From contig SMSO01000014.1 in the NCBI GenBank assembly GCA_004764695.1, positions 5,462,845 through 5,526,844 of the forward strand: a DNA stretch of 64,000 bases, given 5' to 3'. Numbering within the stretch: the first letter of the stretch is position 1; each line of letters starts with the position of its first letter. A program made the translations under genes and the position numbers. The notes beneath the pieces were generated by a model. That model did not search any database. It saw only the letters and a program-made list of their open reading frames with translations, and had not been told where the DNA came from. Shown in pieces: positions 20,401-33,410 of this stretch. This DNA is from Schizochytrium sp. TIO01 (lineage: Eukaryota; Sar; Bigyra; Thraustochytrida; Thraustochytriidae).

Positions 20401-22440
20401 TTGCCTGATGAGAGTGCGACCGAAGGTGCACAAAGGCTCAGAGAAGACGTCCTAGTGGCGATGCCTCCCCTTTAATCGAGCAGTCCCTTCGTCGTCGTCA
20501 CGGCAATCATTTTGGTGTTTCGGAGGCGCATCAAACCAGATAAAACAACGGAGAACCTAGCCGCGAATAAAATCGAATAAAACCGAAATAATGTCTTTTA
20601 TGATCAAACTTCTGTTGAGAAACGAGTTTCCCATCTCAAGTGGTACCGCCAGTCCCTCCTAGCTAGGATGTCTTTAGGACTGTAGCACTGCTTCAAAGAA
20701 CAGAAATATAAAAGAAGGCGTAGTAATGTAATGGGCAAATAAATGATTAATTAAAAATGAATGAAAAAATAAATACTGAAGCGGGCCACCATCAACAAAC
20801 ACTCAGTGGGTATCCGTTCTCTTTTGTGGGTACCTGCTGCAGTACGATGTCGTCTCTTGTTTGTTGGGCAACACACGAAGCGCGATGTTTACGTAGCAAG
20901 AGTGAGCTTTGTGACATTTGTTGGTGAGCAATTGATGGGCAGAAATACTACACATCGTAGTGGTAGGTAGGTTCACATGGCTGCAATATGACTAGCTTTG
21001 GTAATAAACGTTTTCCGTGTGCTTGTTCATTTGTTTGGATAAATAAATAAATGAAGTTCATTAATGGAGAAGCTTACTCGGATGAAAAGAGGGAATGTTG
21101 TGAAGAAGTGGTTGCAAGCAGAGCTTTTGCAAACTGAGCATTCGCGATGAGGGTATCAGCCTACAGTCGATTACAAAGAAAATAGAAAATACCTACCTAC
21201 TTACTAACGACTCCCTGGTCCGTGGCGCGGAAGAAATCTTGGAGAGCGGCTTTGCTTTCTTTTTCAGATCGCTTGTTCTTATTTTCTATTGTAATCTGCA
21301 TGACGCCTAATTAGTCCACGGGAGGCGATTATTGTCATTACGTGAGGGACTTAACTTACCTACTGTGAATGCTCCCTAACCTTTTTTTTTTTTTTTTTCT
21401 TTTCATGAAAATTGTGTCCGGAAACTTTAAATGAAAAATGAAAATGCCGATGTGCTTACAAAAAACACTCTGAGCACTTTCGAAACGCCAAAATTAGTTT
21501 TGCGCTCTAAGAGCAACATGCTATGTTCGAGTGTTTTCATAAGCTGATATCATAGAACTTGAGCTCATATGAATATAAGCTGAGCGCTTTGACTAAAGAG
21601 CACATGAGTTTTAGACGGATAAACTAAAGACTTTCATGGTTCAAGTCAAAGTCGCATCTCTCTTTTAAGATTATCAAAACTAAATGATAATAGAGCGAAA
21701 AAGAAAAGAAAAAGTCTAATTAGAAAGTAGCACCGCCACGTTGTAGTTACAGAAACCTTTGAGTCCACCCTCGTTCAAGACAAAACAACGTTTACACTTC
21801 GAAAGCTTAATATGTGTTGCTCTTCGTCTTTCCTTTGCTTTTCTAGAAGCGAATCTCGAGAAGGGGCCGCGTTGCTCTCTGCCTAAGATGCTTCACCACG
21901 TCGTACATCACAGAGAGAGGGACGTAGGTACCTACCATGGCCTTTTCCAGGCATGATCTGATTTTAAAGCGTTTTCCTTCGGATATTTCCATACCTGGTT
22001 TCTTACAAGGGGTTACAAAAGAACAATTTTAGTCGGAAAATCACTTTAAAACAAAAAAACGAAAACCAACCCATCTTCAGCACCCATAGTTAAAAACGAC
22101 ATCTTTGAAAGAACAAGAATAGTGCCGCTGTCCTCCACTATGTAGAGAGAAAGAAGCCTTTATCATTCATTCATTGAATCCTATCGCTTGTTTAATCCAA
22201 ACGCAGCCTCGGGTAAAACCACACCAAAGCCTCGTTTCTTGCGCTTCTTCTTTGAAAACCGGTGTGTCTCTTGGCGGTCCTCGTGCTAAGGCCTTCTCGA
22301 GGCTAGACTCCAGCCAACTTAACGACTCCTCTCACTTCCGCAAGAGAGCCTCTTCCGGGCCGATTGAGCCTCAATCGGTGCCAAGTCTTCAGCCGCGTTC
22401 TTCAATCTATCGCCAAAAGCCTCGACTTCGAGTGCAATGA
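17461..22440. other. Gene desert, no gene seen
   Basis: Mixed-composition DNA. A further degraded copy of the upstream array word occurs near 17518 (AAAGCCTTCGAGTTCTG). A pair of related words (GGTGACCTTCGGAGCTC near 18723 and GGTGACCTCCGAGCTC near 18897) lies 174 bases apart. A run of ten or more G is at about 19582. The string ATTATAGAATAGGC occurs both near 20302 and near 22491. Open frames (for example 18298-18579 -, 18642-18920 -, 20143-20475 +, 22174-22440 +) are short and without homology. Confidence 0.45.
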
Positions 22441-22483
22441 ATCAATCAATGAATGAATCAATCAATCAATCAATCAATCAAAG
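22441..22483. repeat. (TCAA/TGAA)n tetranucleotide repeat
   Basis: About ten copies of ATCA/ATGA tetranucleotides in a row. Confidence 0.9.
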
Positions 22484-22924
22484 AAACTGATTATAGAATA
22501 GGCACCACTCTTCATACTACTATATACTGCCACTCCTATTACAACCTCAGTCTCCCTAGTATTCCCATAATCCACGGAGAGGAGAGAGAGAAAGGGTCGA
22601 AGAGAGAGAATAAAACAGCAGCAACAACAAAAGAAGGAGAAGAGAGAGAAAGAGAGAGAAGGCAAAGCGTTCCTTTTTCTTTTTTCTCAAGCTGGCGCCG
22701 CTGCCGCTGCCTCGAGGCCGTCGGGGCCTGCTCGCGTCGGTGTATCTGTGGCGCCTGTGTACCCGTCCACGCAGCGCTGCTCCTGACTCACACGCCGCAG
22801 CTGCAGGGCCTGAGGCGCCGCCAACACAGTCGCCGCGACGCCGTTTGCCTCTTCGCGCGCCTCTCGGACCTGCCTTCGAAGCCACAGGAGCAGTGAAAGG
22901 GGGAAAAGTAGAGAGCTCCCACAA

Positions 22925-23168
<244 letters not shown>

Positions 23169-26100
23169 CCAAGAGGGCTCGGCTTCGGGCCCTCACAGCT
23201 GGCGCTTGATTCCTTGCTTGATTAAGCCCTCTTCCCGGCGCCAAAGCCGCGGCGCCTTGGCCTCTTAGCTGCGGAGCCTTCGTTCATAGGAGACAGAGGC
23301 GAGGAACCCATTGATCTGTCGCGCTTCGCCCTTCTTTGTGAGGGAAGGAGGCCGCCTCTGGACGCCCATAGGACGCACTATCCACCACAGCGGGAGAGTT
23401 TTATCTTGGCAAGAAACGTCCGGCGCTCCTCACCACACCCACTGATTTCCTTCTGAGGAGAGGAGCTGTGGGGACCAGGCCTACAAACCGCACAGAACTC
23501 TCCAGACACACCCCTCAGCCGCGCCGGCACCCTTCAATGAGGTGACTTGAGGGGGTACCCTGGCATCCTCCTCTCGCCGCCCCGTCCGGTAAGAAGTACT
23601 ATATGTAACTAGCGCTCGCCTGCATAGGACTTCGCTACTGGGATGCTACCTGCCGTGGGCTGCCGTAGCGCGCCTAGCAGTACTAGGCAGAAGGTCAGAA
23701 GGCCGCAAATTAGGCCTCCCGGCTCAAGTTTTGGGGCGATTGCAACCGCAACAAAGGTCTGTTCACCACATGAGAGCGGCCTGTCGGGCTCCTAGTGCCA
23801 CGGAGGAGGCATTAATCGGGGACGCGAGCAAGCTTCGAGTCGACCTGGAATGGCTTGCTTTCATGCATCCGTGTGGTTTTACTAGTATTTCTTTTACCTT
23901 TCCTTTTACTTTTACTTTTCGCATAGATGATTAGTATGACGGGTTGGCTATCAATGAAATGAAGGAAGGCACAAGTCCAAATTTGTTTCTTTGTTTCTGG
24001 GATGTGTCGGTGAAAAGGGAAAAGCCTCAAGGCTTTCGCGTTTGTTGCGATAACAGGTGATATAGAAAGCCTTAGGTGGAGGCGTTTACAGATATGTATG
24101 TTCGCGAGGGGAGTTTGGCAGCAGGCTTTTCCCGCGCACCCTACCAGTGAGTACCTCGGTAATAAGTTATTTATAATAAGATCGCACAATTGCTTTCGTC
24201 ATTCAAAGCTTATGAAATTAATGAGTAAATCATGAAAAGAAAATGAAAAAAAGGTAAGTAGCATTATTTTTCAAGTACTAGTGCTTAATTTATCTTTCGA
24301 ATTTAAAACAAACAAACAAATAAACAAACGAAAAAGACATGAAAAAAAATATGAGTTTCGTCTTCTTGACAGGTTGTCATCGTTTACAAACTTTTTGTAC
24401 AAAGGGCCTGCAGCCACCTTGTTACATTTTTTAATTTATTCTTTTAAAAAGTAGAATTGTTATTGTTGTTCTTGTTCTTGTTCTTGTTCAGGTATCAATG
24501 ATCATTCTCTATCAAAAGAAAATCACACGTCGGCTGTTGAGAGGTTAGGAGCAATTAACGACAACGTAGACTGAAAAACTGTACTTTGTAAATCCTTGGA
24601 CTACCTATTTGTTCTTGAAAAAGTCCTGCAACCAGCGAATTGTAGGTAGGTATCCGCAACAACCTAGACATAACTCACACTCCAATCATTTGAATGCTAC
24701 CTACTCGAGTAAGAAAACCAATATATGGCAAAAGCAAAATGCTTGAAAGAGACTTTGCTAGCTAACTCTGAAGAAAGAACAAAGCAACGAAATTGAAATC
24801 GGTGCTATATTTCATATCGAATCCCAAATCTAATAAATAATAGAAACGAAACCTTTCGCAATGCAAGAAGTGCGTATTCTTCTCTACTCGAAGTTTCAAG
24901 ACTCATGGTGGTCGATGGCTGATTAACAATCTAATGAGTAAAGCATCATGCCACTCCGTACCAAAGGCAAGGGGTCCACTGCTCTCTTTGTATAATTCCA
25001 GCTAGCAGCCGCATTTAGATGAGAGCGAATGAGAGCGAATGAGAGCTACTTGCGAGAGATGAGGTGAAATAAGCTATATAGCCCCGGATTATGTAGCACG
25101 CGGCATTTCTCGGAGCGTTTAATAAACGGGAATACGATTTTTCGAGGTCTGAGTAATTAAAGTGCACAGAATATGATCTCCTCCTTCTCCCATCCGTCTC
25201 ATGATCACGTCGCAGACGGCGAAGGCAAATGCCGATTTTACTCTTTATACATAGAATTTGGGCCTTGTTTAATTTAAATAAATTGAGCCAAGTCTGTCTT
25301 GAAAGTCGATCATCGAAATCTTTGCCAGTTGGCTTGAAAACTGACGAAGATTAATGAGGCATAACAGGTATAATTTGTTACATGTGTCATTTCTAAACTA
25401 TACTATACAGCAAGAGGTTCGATTGCGTAGGCGCATGGATGTTGTTTTGAGGCCACGCACGGTGGTTTAAGTGTACTCCTATGTGCTCGTCATTGGGTGA
25501 TCTTAAATCAGGTTAGACCATGCAGCAGTTCCTTTTTCTATGTTTACGTACCTAAGATTATGCGAATATTTTTTTTGTTCTTTTTTCTTTCGATTGGCTC
25601 CAGCAGATAAACTTGCTTCTATTATTTTTGTTCGCATGCAAAACTTGTCATGTGATGAAATGTGACTCAGTTCCATGCAATTTATGAAGGCAAACGTTAA
25701 GTGAAGGACTACTACATGAGACACCCGAAGCAGATTCCACTCCTCTTGACCATTCAATACAGGTAAATAACCGACTCCCAGTAAGAATTGGATCCTTTCG
25801 ACGATTGCATTATTAAAACTGTCTCCAAAAGGAGCAAAGTTTTTTGCTTAAAAGAAAATAGGTCAACAAATTTTCGAGGGTAGCAGCATAGTGTTAGGTA
25901 ATATGATGACAGGATATGGTGTTTTCTTATAGGTTTGCAATCAATGAATCAATGAATGAATCGATCGATCGATGGATCAATCGTCAATCCCGAAAAGGTT
26001 TGAGGTCTGGGTGGAGCAAACTCAATTTAGCAAGAGATAACGACAAGGCGATTATCTTTAAAACGTGCGTGAAATTAAAAGTTATTATTTGCAACCTCCC

Positions 26101-29100
26101 TCTCTAATCATATTCGACACAAAAAGTTAACAGAGGGTACAACAATGGAAAACAGTTATATTCTTTAACCGAATAATATTTTGCTTATAAAACAAGCATA
26201 GTTGGCAATCATAGGTGTCTCCTGTAAAAATATTAGCTGGCCGGACGTTTTATTTGCAAACTTGAAAGGTAGTACCATTCTGTTTTCTCTAGTAGTTTTC
26301 ATATACTCCGGCTCATGAATGGTGTTTTGCAACGAAGAGCTGCTTGGATGCCTTTTCTTTCAATCATATTCTTTCAAAAGTGGAAGATATAAACATAAAT
26401 GAAATAATAGTCGTTTGGCTGACTTTTAATGAGGACAATCGTCAGTAGGTATCGCTACAGCTCGCGACTTATGCTCAATACTTTCACGGTGCAGTGCTTA
26501 AACATACTCGAAACAAAGCTCAACGATCCAGCTTCGAAAAACCACCACCACCAACAGCAACAACAACAGCAAAAGTCAACTCCACAAAGCCAACCAGAAT
26601 GCGTTGGGTTCCTAATTTGTCCTCTCTTCTGTAACACTACTAGGACATTTAAAAAAACAAACAAGAAAACTATGACCATTAAAAAAAATTGTTCGTACAA
26701 GCTTTTCACAGGAGCGTTCAAATTATTATATTCAAGTTGATTGGCTCTTCTTTTCCCCGGCACAATATGACTAACGAGAAATTAGAATTCGCGTGTTTTC
26801 TCGTGGCCAGTGTTAGTCGATCCTTCGAGTGCTTTGCTCGTTCAACGAAGGCTCTTTCGTCACGCATTGCTTTTGCTTCACGGGCGTCGCAATGTGGAAC
26901 AAGCGAAAAAGAGGCCGCACCTGCTTTGTGCTCCTTGCACCTTCAAAGGGGGAGGGACAGTAACCCCGAACTTTCACGAAACTTAGCTCTCAGATCTCAC
27001 ATTGCTGCACATGACCTGAGCGAGAGGACGCACTCCTCTCTTCTCAATCCCGCGACGACGGTATACGTAGATCGATCTCCAAAAGAAGAAGAGAAGAAGA
27101 AGAAGAGGAATCTTCGCTGAGATGAGACTCCGTGTCTTGGCTCTTTGTCTTCAGATAGAGGCGGCAAATCAAGAGGCAAATGAATCAGAGCAGACAGAGA
27201 TCGATCATAGAGAGAGATAATACTATTCGTTCGCGCTTTTGGCCGTGGTCGTGTTATTGCTCTCACGATTATAATTCGTCGAAATAAGAAACTAACTAAA
27301 AGAGCAAAGCTTAAGTAAAACCTGGAAAAGGAGGAGGGGAAAACGCTAGTTCTTTGGAGTCTGAGGGGGGGATCAGATGTGGGAAATTCGTACCCCGCAG
27401 AGACTGCTTTTGAAATATGTCAGAGGAGAAAAAAAAAAACAATTCTGTGTTAATTTGAAAATATTTTTTATTTATTTTTTACGGAGATCGAGAATAATCC
27501 GTAGGTACCTCAGGCCTCGTGTCTTCGCCTGTCATTTATCCCACAGCTTCAGAAGCATTTTATTCAGTTTGGAAGCTGGACATGCCCCACAGCGACTGGA
27601 AAGGTGCAGACAGAGAAATAAGATCAACTGCTGCATTGGGCGAAAAAGACGCCCTGATCCTAAGGAGCCTTACAAGCGCATCTAGTTGGGTCGCCTCCAC
27701 TTATCTAATGCTCCGGTAGGCTACCAGAAGCCAGTATTTTGAGGGTTCCACGAAGCTCTACGCAAGCTAGTCATGAGTCTATCTGAGCCTTTCCCGTCTC
27801 TTGACCCGGAGACTCTACATGCCCTTCCGAGCGACTTCTCCTGCTTCTTTTAAGTATATTTTGATTGCTCCTTTTGTCTTCTTCTCCGCCCTCCTTGCCT
27901 TGATTTCTATTTTTTAATATTAAAAAGAGATTATAGAAGTTAAAACAGTATTAACCCAGATGTTTTTTTTTTTTTTCTTTTTTTTTTTTTCTAAAATATT
28001 AATAATAAGAGAATAATACTGTTATTATTATTATTTCTGTTATTGTGATTATTGAATTTAAAAATTGTAAATTGTGTTTCGTTGGAAAATAAGTATTTCA
28101 AAATCGGATTTAAATCAAATTAAAGCTCTTATTTGGAAGTTAAGTTTTCTGGTTTTCATTCGCGATATTTCTTTTCTTTTTCTTTTTAAGAGAGGAGAAA
28201 GAAAGGGCTTCGTTTTGTCCGTGTCCAAATAATTACTAATTAAACACAGCCTGCAGAAGGGAGGCGTGCAGAACAACACGCAAAAGAAAGATTTTTCATT
28301 CATAGTCTGTCGCGGTCTGCTCGATGTCTTTTTTCTCCGCGCGTTGCCTTCTCCGTCCACTTGCCGCAAAACAGAACAGGGGGGCAGACATATCTCACTC
28401 AAAATATAATGTAGAAGAGAAAACAGAAAAAAATAGTCACACTACAAAAATCTTATCTCAACCCTTCAACCGACTAACAAAATCGCCCTCCCTCTCAACA
28501 ATAGTCGCGCGTACTTGGCAACTTCCAAAACCGGTTTTTGTCTTTGCTGGTTACTGCTTTGAGTTTCCCACAGTCCCCAACCCCTTATTGGTATTCTGCG
28601 GACTTGCCCATGCTAAGATGTTTCGCGACTTCCAGCCTCCTCTCTCTCTGCTTCGGTGCCGGGCTTATTATTGCCCACGCATACTCTGACATACCGACTC
28701 GCCAAACAGCGGGACTCCACTCGCATACACGGAGTGGAGCCTGAAAGAAGCGGTGTCCGGAGGTGGCGTGCAGGAGTTTCTTCTTACTCTAGTCCCTAAA
28801 GCTGCGAGAAAGAGCGCGAAGGGCTCTGCGGTAGGGTGAAAGAAAGGGAAAACGGGGATGATTTTCTTTTCCTTTTTCCATTTCTTTCCCTTTCTTTCCC
28901 TGTCTGTTCTTCCTTTATTTTTTATATAGGAAAAAGAGAAGATGCTCTGCGTAATGTTTTGTGCGAGTTTGCGAACAGACAGCCCTGCTCTTGAATCAAA
29001 CCTGATTGTCAAAGGATAATGCATGAATGCAGTGAAAGCGCTTTATGGCACACGGGACCCGTTGTGTATTTCAGAATTTCTCCAGGCATCTTTGAGCGCA

Positions 29101-30828
29101 TTGCACCCTGTCAGGACTAAGCTTTGAATTTATTTGCATCATTCTGTTTAATCTTGAAAACCCTAGAGGAACAAGAAGAACAGAAAGAACAAGAAATTCT
29201 AGCATAGATAAAATCCCGGCATATCAAAATCAAAGGTGGAGGTGATTTCTTTAGATTTGGAGCTCAGGGCGTGTACATTCACACCCATGTGGCTGTGAGT
29301 AAAGAAGGGTACCATTGGTTCTTCGGTGATATCAAATCCTCAAAGATCGGTGCGTAGACTGACTCTTGAAGTAAGTAAAAATGGCTGATGGCGCTTTCAC
29401 CAAGGGTAGGCAGTCCAGTGTCCTTTTGTAGTTTGCATTCTTGTGACTTTCTGCCACCATTGCTTTTTTCTTTTCTTTTCTTTTTCTTTTTTCTTTTTTT
29501 CTGGTTTGATTTGATTCTTTAAGTGAAGCCAACTCCAGAGTATAGTGGCATGCCTGTGAGATCCAAGAACTCAAGCCAGGTCTAAGTAACCACGAAACGA
29601 ATCAAGCTGACAAATAAGATCTAAATGGGGTTGTCATGAGTCGGATGAGAGGGTAGCATTGCGATACTGACAACGACTCCGTTACAGTACTTGCTCGTGT
29701 CAGATGTCAAAGCAAAATTTGTCTTTTCATCTCCAAGCGGGATCCCCTTCTCAATACTAGAACTACTTACTGCTATTGGCGCCAAGATTTCCATGTATGT
29801 ATTTATTGAAAAAATAATAAAAAATAATAAAAAAATAAAAGGATGGACTTACTCTCTCTGTAACCATTCACCTTCAAAGTGAGTTCTTTTAGTTCGCACG
29901 TTATGCAATGGTGTTTTCTTATTTTCGTTCATGCTCAGCCATTATAATCAGCAGAAGAGAGCATTTTAAAAGCCGAGACTAAACCTTACCTTTGCAGGTG
30001 AAATGCAACTCGAGTGGCACAATACATCTCACGAGTACGCCCGCATTGGGGTGAATCAACGCAGAAAGGTGCCTTTAGAAGCAGCGATGCTGCTTACAAG
30101 CAGTGTACAAAGCCAAAGGGAAGCATATGTTGACTGGCTTAGAGGCGCAGTATCCCTTTTCCTTTCTTCTCTTTTCTTTTCTTTTCTCGATGTTCTCGAG
30201 CGAAAGCTTCTTTAACTTTACTTTTTTATGGAGACACAATATATATTACGTTTGCTGCATTCTTGTCTTTTTAGCTCCTTGTATAGAAAGGGCATAATCT
30301 CGAGTAACGGAAGGAGCTCTTAGTAAAGGCGCAAATGGCGAGAACCACAGGAAGTGAGGGCCAAGTCGCTCCAAGGGCGGCCAAGGAGCCCGCTCCAAAG
30401 CTGTGACAATAGTAACCTTCGCTACTAACCCCAGTGGCAGCGCATTCGAGGTCCTCTCCGCCTTGAGGCCGGAGAATTACTAACTGCATGTCATCAGCCT
30501 CTGCCACTTTAAAAAGTATTATGACAGGCTGGCCGTCTTCTTCTTATTCTTCTTTTTGTCTTGTTTTTTCTTTCTTCTCGCTCTTTCTCCTAACTTTCAG
30601 CACTGTAAGAAGAAGGAGGCCACCATCGCCGTCAAAGCTCTTGCGTTTGCTGTGCTTGAAGCCTACTTTGCTTTGCTGGCTCGTTGTTGCCCTTCAGAAT
30701 GCATCAGGAGTGCCGGCCTCTCGAAGCTCTGTGCACGTACGTACCTTCTGTTCACTCGAGGCCCGGAAATGGCAGAAGCGAAAGGAATCACAGAATGCAA
30801 AGTCGCTGCGAACGAGCGGGAACAAAAT
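23169..30828. other. Gene desert with a GC-richer island (23.17-23.87 kb); no supported gene
   Basis: The first ~700 bases are GC-richer and Arg/Pro-coding in several frames, with no recognisable product. The remainder is AT-rich with scattered polypurine/polypyrimidine tracts (27970-27995, 28170-28210, 28860-28925, 29460-29505). An ATG-initiated frame of 117 codons (26767-27120 +), one of 121 codons (28324-28689 +) and a coding-like fragment (27519-27719 +) are discussed in the findings, but I cannot support them as genes. No tRNA B-box, rRNA or snRNA signature was seen. Confidence 0.4.
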
Positions 30829-30962
30829 TGAAGAAATGAATAAGTGAAGAAATGAAGAAATGAAAAAGTGAATAAATGAAGAAATGAATAAATGAAGAAA
30901 TGAAGAAATGAAGAAATGAAGAAATGAAGAAATGAAGAAGTGAAGAAGTGAAGAAATGAATG
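30829..30962. repeat. 8-bp minisatellite (AATGAAGA)n
   Basis: About 134 bases built from AATGAAGA with variants AATGAATA, AGTGAAGA and AGTGAATA, roughly 16 units. Long Phe/Ser/His-coding antisense frames across it are by-products of the repeat. Confidence 0.9.
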
Positions 30963-33229
30963 ATAATTTATAGACTTGTGCAGTAATAAAAGAAAGCAAA
31001 GATAATTTCGGTACATAGGCAAGGAGGAGAGAGCGTTTTTATTATTGCCGCGAGGGAGAATCTTATCTCGTGCGACGCGCAAAAGATAAGTGAACGGCCG
31101 AGGCAACTCCGCCAAGGGGCTCGCGATCGGCCCTATGGCAGGTCGGCCTGGCCACCGAGAAGGAGAGCCCTGGCGCGAGGGTCGAGAGTTTTGCTTGGAC
31201 GCACGCACGCCTTCTTCAAGAGAGCCTTCCCAACTTGTGAAAAACATTTCATCATCACTGTCCCTATTGCTGATGTATGTGAGAAAGTGCATTGGGGCTT
31301 ATATGCTTACTTAAAAAGTTTTCAATCCAGAGTGGTTAAATATGAGGAGCAGGAAGAAGAAGAGGTTGAAGAAGGATTCTCTAGCTAGAGAGATATGAAT
31401 ATGAGGAACATCGCCACGATTCTCCACGAACTTGCTTCACTGTCGGCGATTATAACACGAAAGCGAAGAAGCAGGTCGGGCGACATGAACGAGGCAGGTT
31501 GAGCGCAGGAGCTCAACTTGTGTGCTCTGCCACTGCAGAGGTTTGGCATTTCCGGTTGGCGGCATTTCCGGTTGGCACAAACCTCTCGAAACAATAGAAC
31601 AGAAGCGACAAGAAGAATAGAGAACTAGAAAAAGTAGAGTCTCGACGGAGAAGCTTAGTCAGTAGGTACCTAGTAGAAATGTAGTAGCGCCTCAAAGAAA
31701 TCGAGGTTAACCTAGGAAAAAGTCAGAAAGAAAGCCATCAAAGCATCGATCGAGGCATGTGTCAATGATCTTCAGGCAGGCAGGTAGGTAGTCTACAGAC
31801 GTAAAAAGCTTCCAGCTCCGACTGAAGCTTCGTTCGTTTCATGACTTCGGTTTCTTCGCTTTGGGTTCGTAATGTGCGAGCGATTGCTTTGGCGTGAGTT
31901 TGTTTTCACCCATCCCATTGCCTCTGAGAAGTGAGAGTGCTTTGAGCTGCTCTCTTTTGTTTATCTCGGGAGCAGTAAAAAGGTTGATATTGATACTGCT
32001 CTTGGCTGTTACTGCTCTTATGCCGTTGCTCTTGAGCCCATCAGCTCATGATACCAATTCATCAATCCATCAGGTTTTCCAATACATTCTCGCCTGCGTT
32101 AAAGCGTGCTTGCCTTGCTCGGCCAGCGTAGATTACAAACGCATTGCGATGGTCGAAGCAACCGCAAGAACATCAAACTTTGAGATCAATGTTTCAACCG
32201 AAGAAACAGAGAGAGAAGAAATCCATCCATTCGTGAAAACGATGGAATGCTAAATAGGCGCAGAGTGAGTGCCCCACTCTTACCAGGTGCATTAGCAGTA
32301 TCGGTAGAATTGCCCACCTCTTCTCTGTTGCGGGACATTGATTTGTTTTTTGTCTTTATATATATATCTTCTTTTATTTCATTATTTGAAAATAAAGTTG
32401 AGATTCACACACAATCTCCAAGAGTATTTAAAAAAAAGCGACGCTTTCATTTTCAAAGTCGCCTTTTTATTTAAAATAAATAATTAATTAATAATACTAC
32501 TAAAAGATTTTGATCATTTTTATGCAATTCTTTTAAGATGTAAAAAATAAAAATAAAATATTCTAAGATTAAAAGGTAATCCTTTTAATTCAATTAAAAA
32601 TATTTAAAAGAAACGATATGAAAACACCAAAGCCCAAAGCTTTGTCTCCACAAGAAGGCAGAGAAAGGAGCGCCGCCAAAGCAGCCCAAGCCGCGCACAA
32701 GCAAGCAAGCAAGCAAGCAAGCAGAAGCTGCGACCAGGGCCGCCTCCTGCCCCGCCCTGCCAGCACCCCCTCCCCCCCACCCCTAGGAGACAGCGGGCAG
32801 GCAGGCAGGCAGCAGCAGCAGCAGCAACAGCAAACTACAGCAACAACAGCAACAACAGCAGCAACAACAGCAATAAAAACAAAGAAATCATATTTTCTTT
32901 CGTTTATTCCAACTTTCTTTGCATTCGTGCGGGAGCCGCGAGCCTAGGCTGTCCTACGCGCAGCTAGGCTCAGCGGCCAAAAGCCTAGCTGCCGCTAAGA
33001 CCGCCTACCAGTCAGCCGCTTCCGCCGCGCGGCAGAAGATAATACTACTGCCACAAACAGTGAGAGGAAGCGCCGGTGAGCCTGCTTCTGCGGCACAAGC
33101 AGGAGCTGCAGGGCAGGCTGGCGGTCGGCTTCTTTCTCCTTCTTTTGAGAGAGAGGGAGGGAGGGAGGGAGGGAGGAAGAGACAGAGAGAGACGGCTGAG
33201 TGGTCCTTTGGTCCGCTGGTCCATCGATC
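30963..33229. other. Gene desert with (GCAA)n, CAG-type runs and GC-rich patch
   Basis: AT-rich DNA (32.4-32.6 kb especially), then a GC-rich stretch from about 32640. It includes (AAGC)n at 32698-32722, GGCA/CAG/CAA runs at 32797-32875 and an Ala-coding patch at 32947-33120. A GGGA run lies at 33152-33175. No supported gene. Confidence 0.4.
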
Positions 33230-33410
33230 TTTCCCTCTTTCTTTCCTTTCTTTCTTTCTTTCTTTCTTTCTTTCCTTCTTTCCTTCTTGAGAATTCTTTC
33301 TCTCTTTCTTTCTTTCTTTCTTTGTTTCTTTCTTACTTTCTTGAGAATCCTTTCTTTCCTTCTTTCCTTCTTTCTCCATATTGCTTGCTTTGCTTGAGAA
33401 TCCTTTCTTT
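33230..33410. repeat. Composite (TTTC)n microsatellite interrupted by TTGAGAATCC
   Basis: TTTC/TTCC repeats broken three times by TTGAGAATYC (33287-33296, 33341-33350, 33394-33403). Each interruption is directly followed by a new TTTC run. The plan mirrors the array at 22.9-23.2 kb, whose interrupting decamer also ends in AATCC. Confidence 0.9.

Noticed and set aside
25395-25440. GGTTCGATTGC, a tRNA B-box-like word
   Set aside because: No A-box or cloverleaf can be drawn upstream.
30663-31292. 209-codon minus-strand frame
   Set aside because: Crosses the AATGAAGA minisatellite (FLHFFISS repeats); no homology on either side.
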